Shown one piece after another: positions 26,639 through 38,510 of a stretch of 64,000 nt of DNA. Location: assembly GCA_030831475.1 (NCBI GenBank), contig JAURKY010000001.1, forward strand, positions 45,215-109,214, in the 5' to 3' direction. The position numbers and the translations under genes are program-made. The stretch is from Burkholderiales bacterium (GTDB lineage: Bacteria > Pseudomonadota > Gammaproteobacteria > Burkholderiales > Methylophilaceae). The notes under the pieces are model-generated. The model ran no database searches. It was not told where the DNA came from and saw nothing but the letters and a program-made list of their open reading frames with translations. The first letter of the stretch is position 1. Each line of letters begins with the position of its first letter.

Positions 26639-28450
26639 TTAAAATTCCTCAAAATAATGATCAAAAAAAGTTTTGGCAATTGGCCCGGCAGCAGAACTGC
26701 CATGTCCACCATTTTCAACAATCACTGCAACGGCTACTTTGGGTTTTTCAGCTGGTGCATAGGCAATAAATAGCGCATGATCTTTTAAATGTTCAGGGAG
26801 GGTGTCCTCATCGTATTCCTCTCCTTGAGCCAAGCCAAATACTTGAGCGGTTCCGGTTTTGGCTGCTATTTTATATTTTGACTTTTTTCCAATAAAGGCG
26901 GCTGTCCCTCCATCTTGGGTGACATCTTCCATACCTTGATAAATAGTTTTAAGCGATGCTGGGTTAATAGCAGGTGGCTTTTGATCAATGTCAGTGAGCT
27001 CTTTTTTTGTTGAGTAAAGAAGTAAATGAGGTTTTTTATTAAGCTTTGGGTTTGCTAAAAGTGCGGTTGCATAGGCAAGCTGTATGGGAGTCACTTGTGT
27101 AAAACCTTGACCAATGGCTGTGATAGCGGTTTCTCCTCCGTACCATGGCTTCTTATATGTTTTTTGTTTCCATTTAGGTGTTGCCAATAATCCTTTTTTT
27201 TCTCCAGCTAGATCTAGGCCTGTTTGCTCGCCAAAATAAAATTGACTCAACGTACGATTCATTTTTGTCATACCTAATTCAAGCCCTAGTCCATAAAAAA
27301 AGGTATCACAGGATACGGCAATTGCTTTAATAATGTCGACGTGTCCGTGCCCACCTTTTTTCCAATCCCTAAATATTTTTTTAGCACCCGGCATTTGAAA
27401 AAAACCTGGATCTTCTATTGCAAAGGGCGGTCTTCTCAGGTTATTTTCAATACCTGATAGTGCAATAAAGGGTTTGAGGGTCGATCCTGGTGGATAAAGT
27501 CCTGCTATTACTCGATTGAGAAGAGGTTTTGTAGAATTATTATTTAATTGATCCCAAGCGTCAAAGTTAATGCCATTGATAAATAAATTTGGGTCATAGG
27601 AGGGTTGACTGACATAGCTTAAGATTTCTCCGTTATTGACATCAATCGCAACAAATGCACCTTTTTTGTTTTCAAATTTCTTAACAATTTTTTCTTGCAA
27701 TCTGATATCAATCGTTAATGAAATGTTATCCCCATTAATGGGAGGAATTTCCTCAATAATTCTGAAAATATCATTTTGAGCATTTACCTCGACTCGCTGA
27801 TAACCCGGACGTCCATGAATAATATCCTCATAAAAATATTCGATACCCGTTTTGCCGATATGATTTACCCCATTGTATTTAGATTCTAAATTTTTATTTT
27901 TGATATCTTGAATATCTTTAGAATTAATACGATTGATATAACCTACAGCATGACTTGATAGTTCACCAAAGGGGTAGAACCTTTCTTGTCTTTGTAGGAT
28001 AGAAATATCAGGGAATTGAAATTGGTGTGCTACAAAATGTGCAGTCTCTTCTGCACTTAGGTCTATTTTTATCGGGAGAGATGTTGCATAAATATTATTT
28101 TTAACTAGTTTTTTATAGTTGCTGATATCGGTGTCCGTGATATGAATAATCTTTGCTAAGCGATTTTTTACCTCATCTAAATTTAAATTGTCTTCAGGAT
28201 TGATTTCAAGGTTATATATGAGCCTATTTTCAGCTAGTACTTGTTTATTTCGATCATAGATAATGCCTCTTAATGAGGCTATTGGAATGGTTCTTAAACT
28301 ATTAGAGATCGATTTAGTTTTGTAAAAATCATATTGAATAACTTGCAAATAAAAAAAACGAAGAACAATGATACCCATCAAAACGATGATGATACTCATC
28401 ATAAAATTCAAGCGCTGATTGAAGGTGTATCTGATTTGAAATTTTTGCAT
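26639..28450 (-). CDS. mrdA: Penicillin-binding protein 2 (elongasome transpeptidase)
   Basis: 603 residues: one N-terminal membrane anchor (about 14-35), a dimerisation domain with R-G-I-I-Y-D-R-N, and a transpeptidase domain with Ser323-x-x-Lys326 (G-S-T-L-K-P), the second motif S380-C-D and K531-T-G-T-A-Q. It cross-links peptidoglycan made by RodA during side-wall growth. It lies ten bases after mreD in the shape operon mreB-mreC-mreD-mrdA-rodA-rlpA. Confidence 0.97.
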   Translation of the reverse strand: MQKFQIRYTFNQRLNFMMSIIIVLMGIIVLRFFYLQVIQYDFYKTKSISNSLRTIPIASLRGIIYDRNKQVLAENRLIYNLEINPEDNLNLDEVKNRLAKIIHITDTDISNYKKLVKNNIYATSLPIKIDLSAEETAHFVAHQFQFPDISILQRQERFYPFGELSSHAVGYINRINSKDIQDIKNKNLESKYNGVNHIGKTGIEYFYEDIIHGRPGYQRVEVNAQNDIFRIIEEIPPINGDNISLTIDIRLQEKIVKKFENKKGAFVAIDVNNGEILSYVSQPSYDPNLFINGINFDAWDQLNNNSTKPLLNRVIAGLYPPGSTLKPFIALSGIENNLRRPPFAIEDPGFFQMPGAKKIFRDWKKGGHGHVDIIKAIAVSCDTFFYGLGLELGMTKMNRTLSQFYFGEQTGLDLAGEKKGLLATPKWKQKTYKKPWYGGETAITAIGQGFTQVTPIQLAYATALLANPKLNKKPHLLLYSTKKELTDIDQKPPAINPASLKTIYQGMEDVTQDGGTAAFIGKKSKYKIAAKTGTAQVFGLAQGEEYDEDTLPEHLKDHALFIAYAPAEKPKVAVAVIVENGGHGSSAAGPIAKTFFDHYFEEF

Positions 28451-28460
28451 AAATTGTTAT

Positions 28461-28949
28461 TTATCTTTTTATATACCTTAGAACATAAAATGAAATAATC
28501 CCAAGCGCTATGGTTAGAAAATTGTTAATTAAATAAGCAAGAAAATTAAAGTTAAAATCACCATGATAAAAAAATATGACATATGAAAAATTAAATCCAA
28601 CTTGAATTAAACATAGAAGTAGAATTAATTGTTGCTGGTTCGAGTTGATGCTCATGATTCTATGGGCCAAATAATGACATCCATATATAACTACAAATAT
28701 AAGAGCGTAACTTCCAAGTAGGTTAAAGACGAGAATATCGGCTATTAATCCTAAAAGAAAAACTTTTATTAAATCTAATCGATATAAATTAATAGTGAGA
28801 ATAACCGCAATAAAACTTACAAAGTATTCAGGCGAAGTGTCATTAATCCCAAAAAACTCAAAGTTAAGATGTGCACAAAAAAGAGTGATTAGCAAAAATA
28901 AAATTAAGTTGAGAAGTTCTCGTCTTAGCTCTGCAATTGATTTTTTCAT
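28461..28949 (-). CDS. mreD: Rod shape-determining protein MreD
   Basis: 162 residues, five or six hydrophobic helices and few polar loops, as expected for this inner-membrane scaffold protein. The sequence is poorly conserved in this family, so the call rests on size, topology, the L-G-L-I-A-D-I-L-V-F-N-L-L-G-S motif and position between mreC (four-base overlap) and mrdA. It takes part in the elongasome with MreC, RodA and PBP2. Confidence 0.92.
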   Translation of the reverse strand: MKKSIAELRRELLNLILFLLITLFCAHLNFEFFGINDTSPEYFVSFIAVILTINLYRLDLIKVFLLGLIADILVFNLLGSYALIFVVIYGCHYLAHRIMSINSNQQQLILLLCLIQVGFNFSYVIFFYHGDFNFNFLAYLINNFLTIALGIISFYVLRYIKR

Positions 28950-29779
28950 TCTGCGATGATGCTCACGTGAGAGAGTTGTTCAGGAGTTGAGAAGGGACGA
29001 ATAATGATTCGATTGTATTGAGAATCACCGATGGGTTCGATTTTCTCTACCTTTCCAATTTTGATGCCTCGAGGATAAAGATGATCTAAACCGGAGGTTA
29101 AGATTTGATCACCAATATTGATCTTTCCAGAGATTGGGTAGCGTTTAATTTCAAGAAAGGGTGAATTATTTCCACTTAAAATGAAGTTTTCTTTTGTTTT
29201 ATCGGTGACAGCACTGACTTGAAACTTATTCGATGTAGCTGGCATCATCATACTTTTTGTTTCATATAATTCTACAATCTGCCCAATGAGCCCGAGATTA
29301 TTTAAAACGGCACTGCCTAACTTGACATGGTCAGAGGCTCCTTTGTTAATTGTTATGATGACTTTATTGTTGATTTTTTTTGGGTGAATAATCTCTGCGG
29401 TAATGATCTGATTTTTTTTTAGTTCTTGTATTTTGAGAGACTGTCTGAGATTTGTATTTTCTTCTTTAATAAAATTAAGCTTTTGAAGTTCAAAATCTAA
29501 TTGCATTATTTTTTTATTGAGAGCTTCATTTTCATGGAGCAGCTGTTCTTGAGACTTAAAATAGTTAGCAATATGATTTTTTAAATCTAAGGGGGCATTG
29601 ATAGTTACATAAAGGGGTGACTTTAATAGTTCAACATGATATTTAATTTGGCTACCTAGGTTATATTTTTTGTCGAGCCCCATGAGAGCAAGACTTAAGA
29701 TAACAAAAAAAATAAAAGATAAAAATGTAAAAGATTGGGGGTTAAATAAATTAAGTTGATTTTTTCTTTGTTGAGCCAT
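28946..29779 (-). CDS. mreC: Rod shape-determining protein MreC
   Basis: 277 residues: one membrane anchor (about 14-34), a coiled coil (about 70-112, leucine-rich heptads) and a periplasmic double beta-barrel domain with N-K-G-A-S-D-H-V-K-L-G and D-Q-I-L-T-S-G-L-D-H-L-Y-P-R-G. MreC activates PBP2/RodA. It lies five bases after mreB and overlaps mreD by four. Confidence 0.96.
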   Translation of the reverse strand: MAQQRKNQLNLFNPQSFTFLSFIFFVILSLALMGLDKKYNLGSQIKYHVELLKSPLYVTINAPLDLKNHIANYFKSQEQLLHENEALNKKIMQLDFELQKLNFIKEENTNLRQSLKIQELKKNQIITAEIIHPKKINNKVIITINKGASDHVKLGSAVLNNLGLIGQIVELYETKSMMMPATSNKFQVSAVTDKTKENFILSGNNSPFLEIKRYPISGKINIGDQILTSGLDHLYPRGIKIGKVEKIEPIGDSQYNRIIIRPFSTPEQLSHVSIIAE

Positions 29780-29784
29780 GCATA

Positions 29785-30929
<1,145 letters not shown>

Positions 30930-31217
30930 ATGAGTTTGAATCAGGCCGATTTAAAAAAAATTGCTCATCTTGCGAGGATAAATGTCTCTGAAGAAGAGAC
31001 CAAAGTTTTAGAAGAAAAACTTCAGGGTATTATGAGCCTTATCGATCAAATGCAAAATGTTGATACCGATAATGTTGAGCCCATGTCGCATGCTATAGAG
31101 GTGTCACAACCATTACGTGAAGATATCATTAAAGAGACAGATATTAGAAAAGATAGTCTGCCTTTAGCCTCTGAAGTTCAAGATTCATTATTCGTAGTGC
31201 CCCAAGTCATAGAATAA
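30930..31217 (+). CDS. gatC: Asp-tRNA(Asn)/Glu-tRNA(Gln) amidotransferase subunit C
   Basis: 95 residues with the GatC pattern: an N-terminal helix [11 protein letters not shown], a coiled middle, the V-E-P-M-S-H segment and an R-x-D motif (L-R-E-D). GatC stabilises GatA in the heterotrimer that converts misacylated Glu-tRNA(Gln) or Asp-tRNA(Asn) to the amide form. It is the first gene of gatC-gatA-gatB, with a one-base gap to gatA. Confidence 0.95.
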   Translation: MSLNQADLKKIAHLARINVSEEETKVLEEKLQGIMSLIDQMQNVDTDNVEPMSHAIEVSQPLREDIIKETDIRKDSLPLASEVQDSLFVVPQVIE

Positions 31218-31218
31218 A

Positions 31219-32670
31219 ATGATTAATAACTCTATTAATGAGCTCCATCATGGATTGCTTAAAAAAGATTTTTCAAGTGTTGAGCTTGCTGAATATTTTT
31301 TATCAAGAATAAAAAAACTTAACCCGAGTATTAATGCTTTTATCACTGTTGATGAAGAAAAAAGTCTTGGACAAGCTAAGTTAGCCGATGAAAAAATTTC
31401 AAAAGGTGATTTAAATCCTCTGACAGGGATTCCTATTGCGCAAAAAGATATTTTTTGTGCCAAGGGTTGGAAAACAACGTGTGGATCCCTCATGCTTGAT
31501 AATTTTATCTCTCCCTATGATGCTTATGTGATTGAAGCCTTTAATAAGGCGGGTTCAGTCAATTTAGGTAAGACCAACATGGATGAGTTTGCCATGGGAT
31601 CATCTAATGAAACCTCATATTATGGCCCTGTGAAAAATCCTTGGAATTTGGATTATGTTCCTGGAGGAAGTTCTGGTGGGAGTGCTGCGGCGGTGGCTTC
31701 TCGAATGGCACCAATAGCTACTGGCACCGATACCGGCGGCTCGATTCGTCAACCTGCATCGTTATGTGGGCTTACGGGTTTAAAACCTACCTATGGCCTT
31801 GTATCTCGATTTGGTATGATCGCTTTTGCTTCGAGTTTAGATCAAGCAGGACCGATGGCATTAACGGCGGAAGATTGTGCACATATGCTCAATGTGATGG
31901 CAGGTTATGACGAGCGTGATTCAACTTGCATTAATAGGCCGAAGGAAGATTATTTAGCTAACCTTGATCATTCAATTCAAGGCTTAAAAATAGGTATACC
32001 CAAAGAATTTTTTGATGAGGGCTTGGATGCTAATGTTCAAAAATTAGTTGAGGAAGCCTTGAATGAATATAAAAAATTAGGTGCCGAGTTAGTTGACATT
32101 TCTTTACCCAATACCTCGCTCGCGATACCGGTTTATTATGTAATTGCACCTGCTGAGGCTTCAAGTAATTTATCTCGATACGATGGCGTTCGTTATGGTT
32201 ATCGAGCCAAAGAATACAAAGATTTGATGGATATGTATTTTAAAACTCGAGAACAAGGATTTGGTGAAGAAGTTAAACGAAGGATATTGATAGGTACTTA
32301 TGTTTTGAGTGCTGGCTACTATGATGCCTATTATTTAAAGGCACAAAAAATAAGAAAATTAATTTCAAATGATTTTAAAGAAGCTTTTACCAAGTGTGAT
32401 GTCATCATGGGGCCTGCAGCACCCTCGGTTGCATTTAAATCAGGTGATAAAAAAGAAGATCCTTTGGCTATGTATCTGCAGGATATTTATACCATCTCTA
32501 CTAACCTCGCCGGTCTCCCAGGGATGAGTTTACCAGTCGGTCAAACACAAGGCTTACCTGTAGGCCTTCAAATTATAGGTAATTATTTTAAAGAATCACA
32601 AATGTTAAATATGGCTCATGCGTATCAACAAAAAACTCAGTGGCACAAAATGATGCCTGAGGGAGTTTAA
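31219..32670 (+). CDS. gatA: Asp-tRNA(Asn)/Glu-tRNA(Gln) amidotransferase subunit A
   Basis: 483 residues. The amidase-signature triad is Lys76 (I-A-Q-K-D), Ser151 (P-G-G-S-S-G-G-S) and Ser175 (D-T-G-G-S-I-R), with the same spacing as in characterised GatA. It releases ammonia from glutamine, which passes to GatB. It lies between gatC and gatB in a compact operon. Confidence 0.98.
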   Translation: MINNSINELHHGLLKKDFSSVELAEYFLSRIKKLNPSINAFITVDEEKSLGQAKLADEKISKGDLNPLTGIPIAQKDIFCAKGWKTTCGSLMLDNFISPYDAYVIEAFNKAGSVNLGKTNMDEFAMGSSNETSYYGPVKNPWNLDYVPGGSSGGSAAAVASRMAPIATGTDTGGSIRQPASLCGLTGLKPTYGLVSRFGMIAFASSLDQAGPMALTAEDCAHMLNVMAGYDERDSTCINRPKEDYLANLDHSIQGLKIGIPKEFFDEGLDANVQKLVEEALNEYKKLGAELVDISLPNTSLAIPVYYVIAPAEASSNLSRYDGVRYGYRAKEYKDLMDMYFKTREQGFGEEVKRRILIGTYVLSAGYYDAYYLKAQKIRKLISNDFKEAFTKCDVIMGPAAPSVAFKSGDKKEDPLAMYLQDIYTISTNLAGLPGMSLPVGQTQGLPVGLQIIGNYFKESQMLNMAHAYQQKTQWHKMMPEGV

Positions 32671-32672
32671 AG

Positions 32673-34103
32673 ATGGATTGGGATATTGTCATTGGTATCG
32701 AAACCCACGTTCAGTTAAAGACCCAGTCTAAGCAATTTTCAGCTGCTTCGATTGCCTATGGCGCTGAACCAAATTCACAAGCCTGTCTCGTGAGTTTGGC
32801 CTATCCCGGCGTCTTACCCGTCCTTAATAAAGAGGCAGTGAAGTGTGCTATTCGATTTGGTTTAGCGACTGATGCCGCAATCGCAATTCGATCCGTCTTT
32901 GCTAGGAAAAATTATTTTTATCCTGATTTACCAAAGGGCTATCAGATCAGTCAATATGAACTACCCATCGTGAATCATGGAAAGTTAACCATTAAGGTTG
33001 GTGATGAAGATAAAGTTGTTCGTATTTTAAGAGCTCATTTGGAGGAGGATGCGGGTAAATCTGTTCATGGTGTGAGTCAGGGCAAATCAGGCATTGATTT
33101 AAATCGTGCAGGCACCCCTTTACTTGAGATTGTGACGGAACCTGATATGAGTTCAGCAGATGAGGCGGTAGCCTATGCTAAAAAATTGCATGAGTTGGTT
33201 CAATGGATTGGTATTTGTGATGGCAATATGCAAGAGGGAAGTTTTAGGTGTGATGTTAATGTTTCTGTGAAGAAAAAAGGTACTGATAAGTTAGGTACAC
33301 GGCGCGAAATAAAAAATTTGAATTCATTCAAGTTTATTAAACAAGCCATTGATTATGAGGTTAATTGGCAAATTGAAACCTTAGAGGATGGTGGAACGAT
33401 TGAACAATCGACCATTTTATTTAATCCTGATACGGGTGAGACAAGGGCTATGAGAACCAAAGAAGAGGCAAATGACTATCGTTATTTTCCTGATCCTGAT
33501 TTACTGCCACTGGATGTAAATGATGACATGATTAATGAAATCAAATCGACCATGACAGAATTACCGGCCGAGGTGAGTCAGAATTTACAAAAAAATTTAG
33601 GTTTATCAGAGTATGATGCCAATGAAATTACTGCTGATCGTGCAGTGACTGATTTTTTCATGCAAGTAGTTGAAAAAGGTGCAAGTGCAAAAATCACGGC
33701 CAATTGGATTTTAGGTAATCTCTACTCGCGTTTAAATGAAAGTAATGTAGAGATTCAAAATTGTCCAATTTCAATAGATGCCTTGGCTAATTTAATTAAA
33801 AGAATTGATGACTCAACTATTTCAAATAATGCTGCTAAGAAAGTTTTTGATCGTATGTGGCAAGACAACCAATTGACGGTGGATGCAATTATTGATGATT
33901 TAGGTTTAAAACAGATTAGTGATTCAGGAGAAATTGAGTCTTTAGTTCAACAGGTTGTTGATTCGAATGCTTCGATGGTTGAAGAATTTAAATCAGGAAA
34001 AGATAAAGCATTTAATGCTTTAGTGGGCCAGGTGATGAAATTATCCAAAGGCAAAGCCAATCCGTCACAGGTAAGCGATATTTTAAGAAAGAAAATTAGC
34101 TAG
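32673..34103 (+). CDS. gatB: Asp-tRNA(Asn)/Glu-tRNA(Gln) amidotransferase subunit B
   Basis: 476 residues. The kinase-amidotransferase core starts with I-G-I-E-T-H-V-Q-L and includes [14 protein letters not shown] and H-L-E-E-D-A-G-K, then D-L-N-R-A-G-T-P-L. The tRNA-binding helical and YqeY tail is present at the C-terminus. It activates the misacylated glutamate or aspartate with ATP for amidation. Its 3' end overlaps pyrE on the opposite strand by eight bases. Confidence 0.98.
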   Translation: MDWDIVIGIETHVQLKTQSKQFSAASIAYGAEPNSQACLVSLAYPGVLPVLNKEAVKCAIRFGLATDAAIAIRSVFARKNYFYPDLPKGYQISQYELPIVNHGKLTIKVGDEDKVVRILRAHLEEDAGKSVHGVSQGKSGIDLNRAGTPLLEIVTEPDMSSADEAVAYAKKLHELVQWIGICDGNMQEGSFRCDVNVSVKKKGTDKLGTRREIKNLNSFKFIKQAIDYEVNWQIETLEDGGTIEQSTILFNPDTGETRAMRTKEEANDYRYFPDPDLLPLDVNDDMINEIKSTMTELPAEVSQNLQKNLGLSEYDANEITADRAVTDFFMQVVEKGASAKITANWILGNLYSRLNESNVEIQNCPISIDALANLIKRIDDSTISNNAAKKVFDRMWQDNQLTVDAIIDDLGLKQISDSGEIESLVQQVVDSNASMVEEFKSGKDKAFNALVGQVMKLSKGKANPSQVSDILRKKIS

Positions 34104-34737
34104 CCCCATATTGATTTTGATAGCTTTTAAGATCATCTAAAATAGCTTTGAAATCTTGATCATCTTTAACATAATCAATAACCTCATTAAGACTAATGAT
34201 TGAAATGACAGGGATCTTATATTTTTCCTGAATTTCTTGAAGCGCTGATTTTTCATGATCGCCTTTCTCTTGTCGGTCAATGGCAACCACAATCCCAGAT
34301 GGAACACCCCCGTGTTTTTTTATAATATCGATTGACTCTTTGATGGATGTTCCCGCTGAAATAACATCATCAACAATAAGTACCTTGCCGTGAATGGGGC
34401 ACCCAATGATTTGACCACCTTCGCCATGATCTTTTTCCTCTTTACGATTAAAACTATAGGGGGCTGGATTTGTCTCATCACTTAATGAAATAGCTATAGC
34501 GGCAACGAGCGGGATACCTTTGTATGCTGGGCCATAGAGCATATCAAATTCAAGCTTAGATTCTTTGATTTTAGCAGCATAAAACTCACCTAACTGGTCT
34601 AGACTTTCACCATCATTAAAATTTCCTAAATTAAAGAAATAGGGACTGATTCTTCCGGCCTTAGTTTTAAATTGACCAAATTTTAGAACACCTTTTTTGA
34701 TGGCAAGCTGGATAAATAATGAAGATTTTTTTGTCAT
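34096..34737 (-). CDS. pyrE: Orotate phosphoribosyltransferase
   Basis: 213 residues. PyrE forms orotidine 5'-phosphate from orotate and PRPP. The PRPP-binding motif [13 protein letters not shown] (about 122-134), G-P-A-Y-K-G-I-P near 69 and the start pattern V-L-K-F-G-Q-F, S-P-Y-F-F-N match. It is convergent with gatB (eight-base overlap) and divergent from xth with only 17 bases between start codons, so its promoter must reach into xth. No Shine-Dalgarno is visible. Confidence 0.97.
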   Translation of the reverse strand: MTKKSSLFIQLAIKKGVLKFGQFKTKAGRISPYFFNLGNFNDGESLDQLGEFYAAKIKESKLEFDMLYGPAYKGIPLVAAIAISLSDETNPAPYSFNRKEEKDHGEGGQIIGCPIHGKVLIVDDVISAGTSIKESIDIIKKHGGVPSGIVVAIDRQEKGDHEKSALQEIQEKYKIPVISIISLNEVIDYVKDDQDFKAILDDLKSYQNQYGAS

Positions 34738-34739
34738 AG

Positions 34740-34745
34740 TATAAA
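34740..34745 (+). promoter_or_regulatory. Candidate -10 element of xth
   Basis: TATAAA ends nine bases before the xth ATG, which would place transcription start within about three bases of the start codon. No Shine-Dalgarno lies between, so a leaderless or near-leaderless message is plausible. The -35 region would lie inside pyrE. On the minus strand the same bases read TATACT, directly before the pyrE start. Confidence 0.4.
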
Positions 34746-34754
34746 GTTTAATCT

Positions 34755-35528
34755 ATGAAGATTATAACGCTAAATTTAAATGGAATTCGTGCAGCATCAA
34801 GAAAAGGTTTTTTTGAGTGGCTTCAAAAAGAGCAGCCTGATTATGTTTGTTTGCAAGAGCTCAAAGCACATGAAGTTGATTTGACTGACAGAATGATGAA
34901 CCCTAAAAGTTATTTTGGCTATTTTTCTTTTGCCCAAAAAAAAGGTTATAGCGGCGTGGGTATTTATTCTAAAACGAAACCTGAAAAAGTCATCAGCAAC
35001 TCGGGCATAAAGCTATTAGATGATGAGGGGCGCTTTATTCAGGTTTCAACTAAGACATTGGATTTAATATCGCTTTACTTGCCCTCAGGTTCGAGTGGTG
35101 ATGAAAGGCAAAAGTATAAATTTAAAGTTATGGAACATTTTTATAAATTTTTAAGTGCCAAAATTAAGACAGAAAAAGGTGTATTGATATGTGGGGATTT
35201 TAATATTGCACACCATGAGATTGATTTAAAAAATTATAAAGGTAATCGAAAAAATTCTGGATTTTTACCTGAAGAGAGGGAGTGGATGACGAATATTTTA
35301 TCAAAGTTAGGGTGGGTTGATGTCTATCGCTCTCTTTATCCTGAAAAAGGTGATGAGGGCTATACTTGGTGGAGTAATCGAGGACAAGCATGGGCCAAGA
35401 ATGTGGGTTGGCGGATTGATTACCATTTAGCCAATCTTAAGTTTTATGAAAAAGCTACATCGGGCAATGTATTTAAAGCAGAGAGATTTAGTGACCATGC
35501 CCCTTTAATCATTGATTACTCTGATTGA
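34755..35528 (+). CDS. xth: Exodeoxyribonuclease III (AP endonuclease family)
   Basis: 257 residues of the exonuclease/endonuclease/phosphatase fold. Metal and catalytic motifs are visible: L-N-L-N-G-I-R near the start, L-Q-E-L-K, the G-D-F-N-I-A-H segment and the final F-S-D-H-A-P-L. The enzyme nicks DNA at abasic sites and trims 3' ends in base-excision repair. It is a single-gene unit, with its end overlapping ampG on the opposite strand by 13 bases. XthA or ExoA subtype is not resolved here. Confidence 0.94.
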   Translation: MKIITLNLNGIRAASRKGFFEWLQKEQPDYVCLQELKAHEVDLTDRMMNPKSYFGYFSFAQKKGYSGVGIYSKTKPEKVISNSGIKLLDDEGRFIQVSTKTLDLISLYLPSGSSGDERQKYKFKVMEHFYKFLSAKIKTEKGVLICGDFNIAHHEIDLKNYKGNRKNSGFLPEEREWMTNILSKLGWVDVYRSLYPEKGDEGYTWWSNRGQAWAKNVGWRIDYHLANLKFYEKATSGNVFKAERFSDHAPLIIDYSD

Positions 35529-36751
35529 TGCCAAGGGGCAATCTTGAAAAGTAACAAAATGCCTGGAATAGCCAACAAAGCACAAAAAATAAAGAAATCT
35601 TGCCATCCAAAAAAATCAACAAGATAACCCGTTGAGGCATTTGTGATTGTTCTAGGGACTGAAGCTAAGCTTGTAAAAAGCGCAAATTGGGTAGCTGTGT
35701 ATTTTGGATTTGTTGTTTTTGCGATGAAGGCAACAAATGCAGTTGTGCCTAATCCGCCTGCAAAAAATTCCAAACTAACTGTGATTGCAAGCACTAAATT
35801 GTTATAACCCACATGGGCGAGCCATGCAAAACTTATGGTGGCCAACATTTGTAAAACTCCAAAGATCCATAATGCTTTATTAATACCGAGTTTAATCATC
35901 CATATGCCACCAAGTAAACCGCCGAGAATACCAGGCCATAAGCCTGCATTCTTAGCAATGAGGCCGATTTCAGTCATAGAGAAACCCAGATCTAGATAAA
36001 AGGGTGTCGATAAAGCAGTTGCCATACTGTCACCAATTTTGTACAAGAAGATGAAAAGTAAAATGAGCAGTGCATTTTTTAAGCCTTTTCTATTTTTAAA
36101 TTCCTTGAAAGGTTCAATGATGGCCTCTTTAAGTGTTTTAGGCTTTGAGGTTGTTAAATCCGGCTCTTTAATTAGGATAGTCATGACGATTCCCGGGAGC
36201 ATAAATAAACCTGTAACTAAAAATACATACTCCCAAGCAAAAATATCAGCAAGAATAAGAGATAAGGAGCCTGGAACTAGGCTTGCAATTTTATATGCAT
36301 TTACATGAATAGCATTACCAAGACCTAATTCATGGTCTAACAAAAGCTCTCGACGGTAAGCATCAATTACTACATCTTGGCTGGCACTAAAAAAAGCGAT
36401 CACAGTTGAAATAGCAGCAATGACTGTAATTTGGTTTGTGGGATTAATTAATCCTGTCAGCGAAATTGAAATCAGTAAAAGTATTTGAAAAATAATCAAC
36501 CAACCCCTTCGCCTTCCCATTGAAAAAGTAAATCGGTCAAAAAGGGGAGCCCAAATAAATTTCCAGGTAAAAGGAAATTGAATTAAGGCAAATAAACCAA
36601 TCGTTTTAAGATCTAAACCACTTGATCTAAGCCATGCAGGCAAGAGGCTAATTAAAATAAATAGTGGTAACCCTGATGTAAAGCCTGTAAAGATACATAT
36701 AAGAGATTTTTTATTGAAGATTTGATTAAGACTTAACCGACGGCTTCCCAT
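35516..36751 (-). CDS. ampG: AmpG family muropeptide MFS transporter
   Basis: 411 residues, about twelve membrane helices. The N-terminal G-F-T-S-G-L-P-L-F and the W-A-P-L-F-D-R-F-T and G-R-R-R-G-W motifs are typical of AmpG permeases, which import anhydro-muropeptides for recycling. It overlaps metW by one base; metX-metW-ampG is a recurrent betaproteobacterial order. With mltA and mpl in this window it completes part of the murein-recycling route. Confidence 0.93.
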   Translation of the reverse strand: MGSRRLSLNQIFNKKSLICIFTGFTSGLPLFILISLLPAWLRSSGLDLKTIGLFALIQFPFTWKFIWAPLFDRFTFSMGRRRGWLIIFQILLLISISLTGLINPTNQITVIAAISTVIAFFSASQDVVIDAYRRELLLDHELGLGNAIHVNAYKIASLVPGSLSLILADIFAWEYVFLVTGLFMLPGIVMTILIKEPDLTTSKPKTLKEAIIEPFKEFKNRKGLKNALLILLFIFLYKIGDSMATALSTPFYLDLGFSMTEIGLIAKNAGLWPGILGGLLGGIWMIKLGINKALWIFGVLQMLATISFAWLAHVGYNNLVLAITVSLEFFAGGLGTTAFVAFIAKTTNPKYTATQFALFTSLASVPRTITNASTGYLVDFFGWQDFFIFCALLAIPGILLLFKIAPWHQSE

Positions 36752-37347
36752 TATTTTTTGATGAGCCTATATAAGGCAAGTGCACCAAATAAATTAGGCA
36801 AAACACTTATAGGTTTATTGTTCGTGAGTACTAAACGATCAAGGACCTTCATCTTATGCTTGTGACAAAATTGATCAAAATCACTCAATGTGCATAAATG
36901 AATATTAGGGGTGTTATACCATTGATAAGGAAGTTCATCTGAGATAGGCATATGACCAAGCATGATTTGCAAACGATCTTTCCAATAACCAAAATTTGGG
37001 AAGGTAATAATCACTTCATTACCTACTCTTAACATCTCTTGCATAATTTCTTCAATATTGTGCATGGCTTGAAGCGTTTTAGACAAAATTACTATATCAA
37101 ACGAATTATTTTCAAAACCGGATAGGCCAGCCTCTAAGTCCATTTGAATAACATCAATATTATTTTTTAACGAAAGAAGCCAATTTTTTTCATCTTTTTC
37201 AATTCCAAATCCTTGGATATTATTATTGGTTTTGAGGAAATTAAGTAATGCTCCATCACCACAACCCAGATCAAGCACCTTGGTATTTTGACCTATCCAT
37301 TCGGATATAATTTGAAAGTCAGCTCTTTTGGATTGATTAATTTTCAT
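36751..37347 (-). CDS. metW: Methionine biosynthesis protein MetW
   Basis: 198 residues, a class I methyltransferase-like fold with the motif [12 protein letters not shown] (about 25-36) and a conserved acidic strand G-F-G-I-E. MetW works with MetX in homoserine O-acylation in Betaproteobacteria and relatives; its enzymology is not fully clear. It overlaps metX by four bases and ampG by one. Confidence 0.95.
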   Translation of the reverse strand: MKINQSKRADFQIISEWIGQNTKVLDLGCGDGALLNFLKTNNNIQGFGIEKDEKNWLLSLKNNIDVIQMDLEAGLSGFENNSFDIVILSKTLQAMHNIEEIMQEMLRVGNEVIITFPNFGYWKDRLQIMLGHMPISDELPYQWYNTPNIHLCTLSDFDQFCHKHKMKVLDRLVLTNNKPISVLPNLFGALALYRLIKK

Positions 37348-38477
37348 AGTGATTTATAAATTTTTTTAAAATAATTTTCTAAAATCGAATGATAGTGAGC
37401 GTCATTCATTAGGAAAGCATCATGACCACTTGATGCATGAATTTCAGCGTAACTTGTTTTAATTTTATTGTCTAAAAGTGCTTTTACAATTTCTTTTGAT
37501 CGATCAGGAGAGAAGCGCCAATCACTTGTAAAAGAAATTACTAAAAATTCGGCACGTATTTTTTTGAAAATATTGCTTAAATTTTTAATATTACTTTGAG
37601 CAGGATCAAAGTAATCTAATGCCTTAGTCATCCTAATGTAGGTGTTAGCATCAAACTCATTAGCAAACTTATCTGCCTGATAGTTAAGGTAAGATTCAAT
37701 TTCAAATTCAGTATCAAATTTATATTTAACGCTCTTATTTTTAATCTTGCGGCCAAATTTTGTTCCCATTACATCATCAGAAAGGTAGGTAATATGGCCT
37801 AGCATTCTGGCTAATCTCAGCCCTCTTTTTGGGATTTGATTTTTGATGTAATAGTCTCCTTTATTAAAGTCTGGATCCGTTAGGATGGATTGCCTCGCGA
37901 CTTCATTAAAAGCAATATTTTGCGCAGTTAAATTTGCAGCCGCCGCAATCACAATTGCGTGCTTAATACATTCAGGATATTGTATGGACCATTGAATAGC
38001 TTGCATGCCACCAAGGCTGCCGCCAAGTACTCCAGCTAGCTTAGTAATCCCTAGAGAATTAATTAAAGCTTTTTGGGAGTTAACCCAATCGGGCACTGTT
38101 ACAACTGGAAATTTTGACCCCCATATTTTTTTTGTCTTAGGGTTCAATGTTTTGGGCCCTGAACTTCCATGGCTGCCACCAAGATTATTAACACCAATAA
38201 CAAAAAATTTATTAGTATCTAGGGGCTTACCCGGGCCAATCAGATTATCCCACCAGCCTGGATATTTATCTTTTGTAGAATATTTACCTGCAAGATGATG
38301 ATTTCCTGACAGGGCATGACAAACAAGGATGGCATTATTTTTTTTTCGATTGAGGGCCCCATAGGTCTCATAGACCAGTTCATAACTTTCTAGAGTTTTT
38401 CCACAATCTAATTTGAGGGGCTCAGAGTTGATAAAGGTCTTGGGTTTTACAATTCCAACTGAATTACTTTTACTCAT
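37344..38477 (-). CDS. metX: Homoserine O-acyltransferase MetX
   Basis: 377 residues from the ATG at 38477; a TTG two codons upstream is less likely. The alpha/beta hydrolase nucleophile is Ser154 in L-G-G-S-L-G-G-M-Q, with catalytic Asp in the S-D-W-R-F-S-P region and His in S-G-H-D-A-F-L. It acylates homoserine with acetyl- or succinyl-CoA to start methionine synthesis; many proteobacterial MetX paired with MetW prefer succinyl-CoA, so the donor is left open. The product feeds toward homocysteine, which MetH (8.2 kb) methylates. Confidence 0.94.
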   Translation of the reverse strand: MSKSNSVGIVKPKTFINSEPLKLDCGKTLESYELVYETYGALNRKKNNAILVCHALSGNHHLAGKYSTKDKYPGWWDNLIGPGKPLDTNKFFVIGVNNLGGSHGSSGPKTLNPKTKKIWGSKFPVVTVPDWVNSQKALINSLGITKLAGVLGGSLGGMQAIQWSIQYPECIKHAIVIAAAANLTAQNIAFNEVARQSILTDPDFNKGDYYIKNQIPKRGLRLARMLGHITYLSDDVMGTKFGRKIKNKSVKYKFDTEFEIESYLNYQADKFANEFDANTYIRMTKALDYFDPAQSNIKNLSNIFKKIRAEFLVISFTSDWRFSPDRSKEIVKALLDNKIKTSYAEIHASSGHDAFLMNDAHYHSILENYFKKIYKSL

Positions 38478-38510
38478 GATCAAATTATACTATCCGCATC
38501 ATAATTTTTT

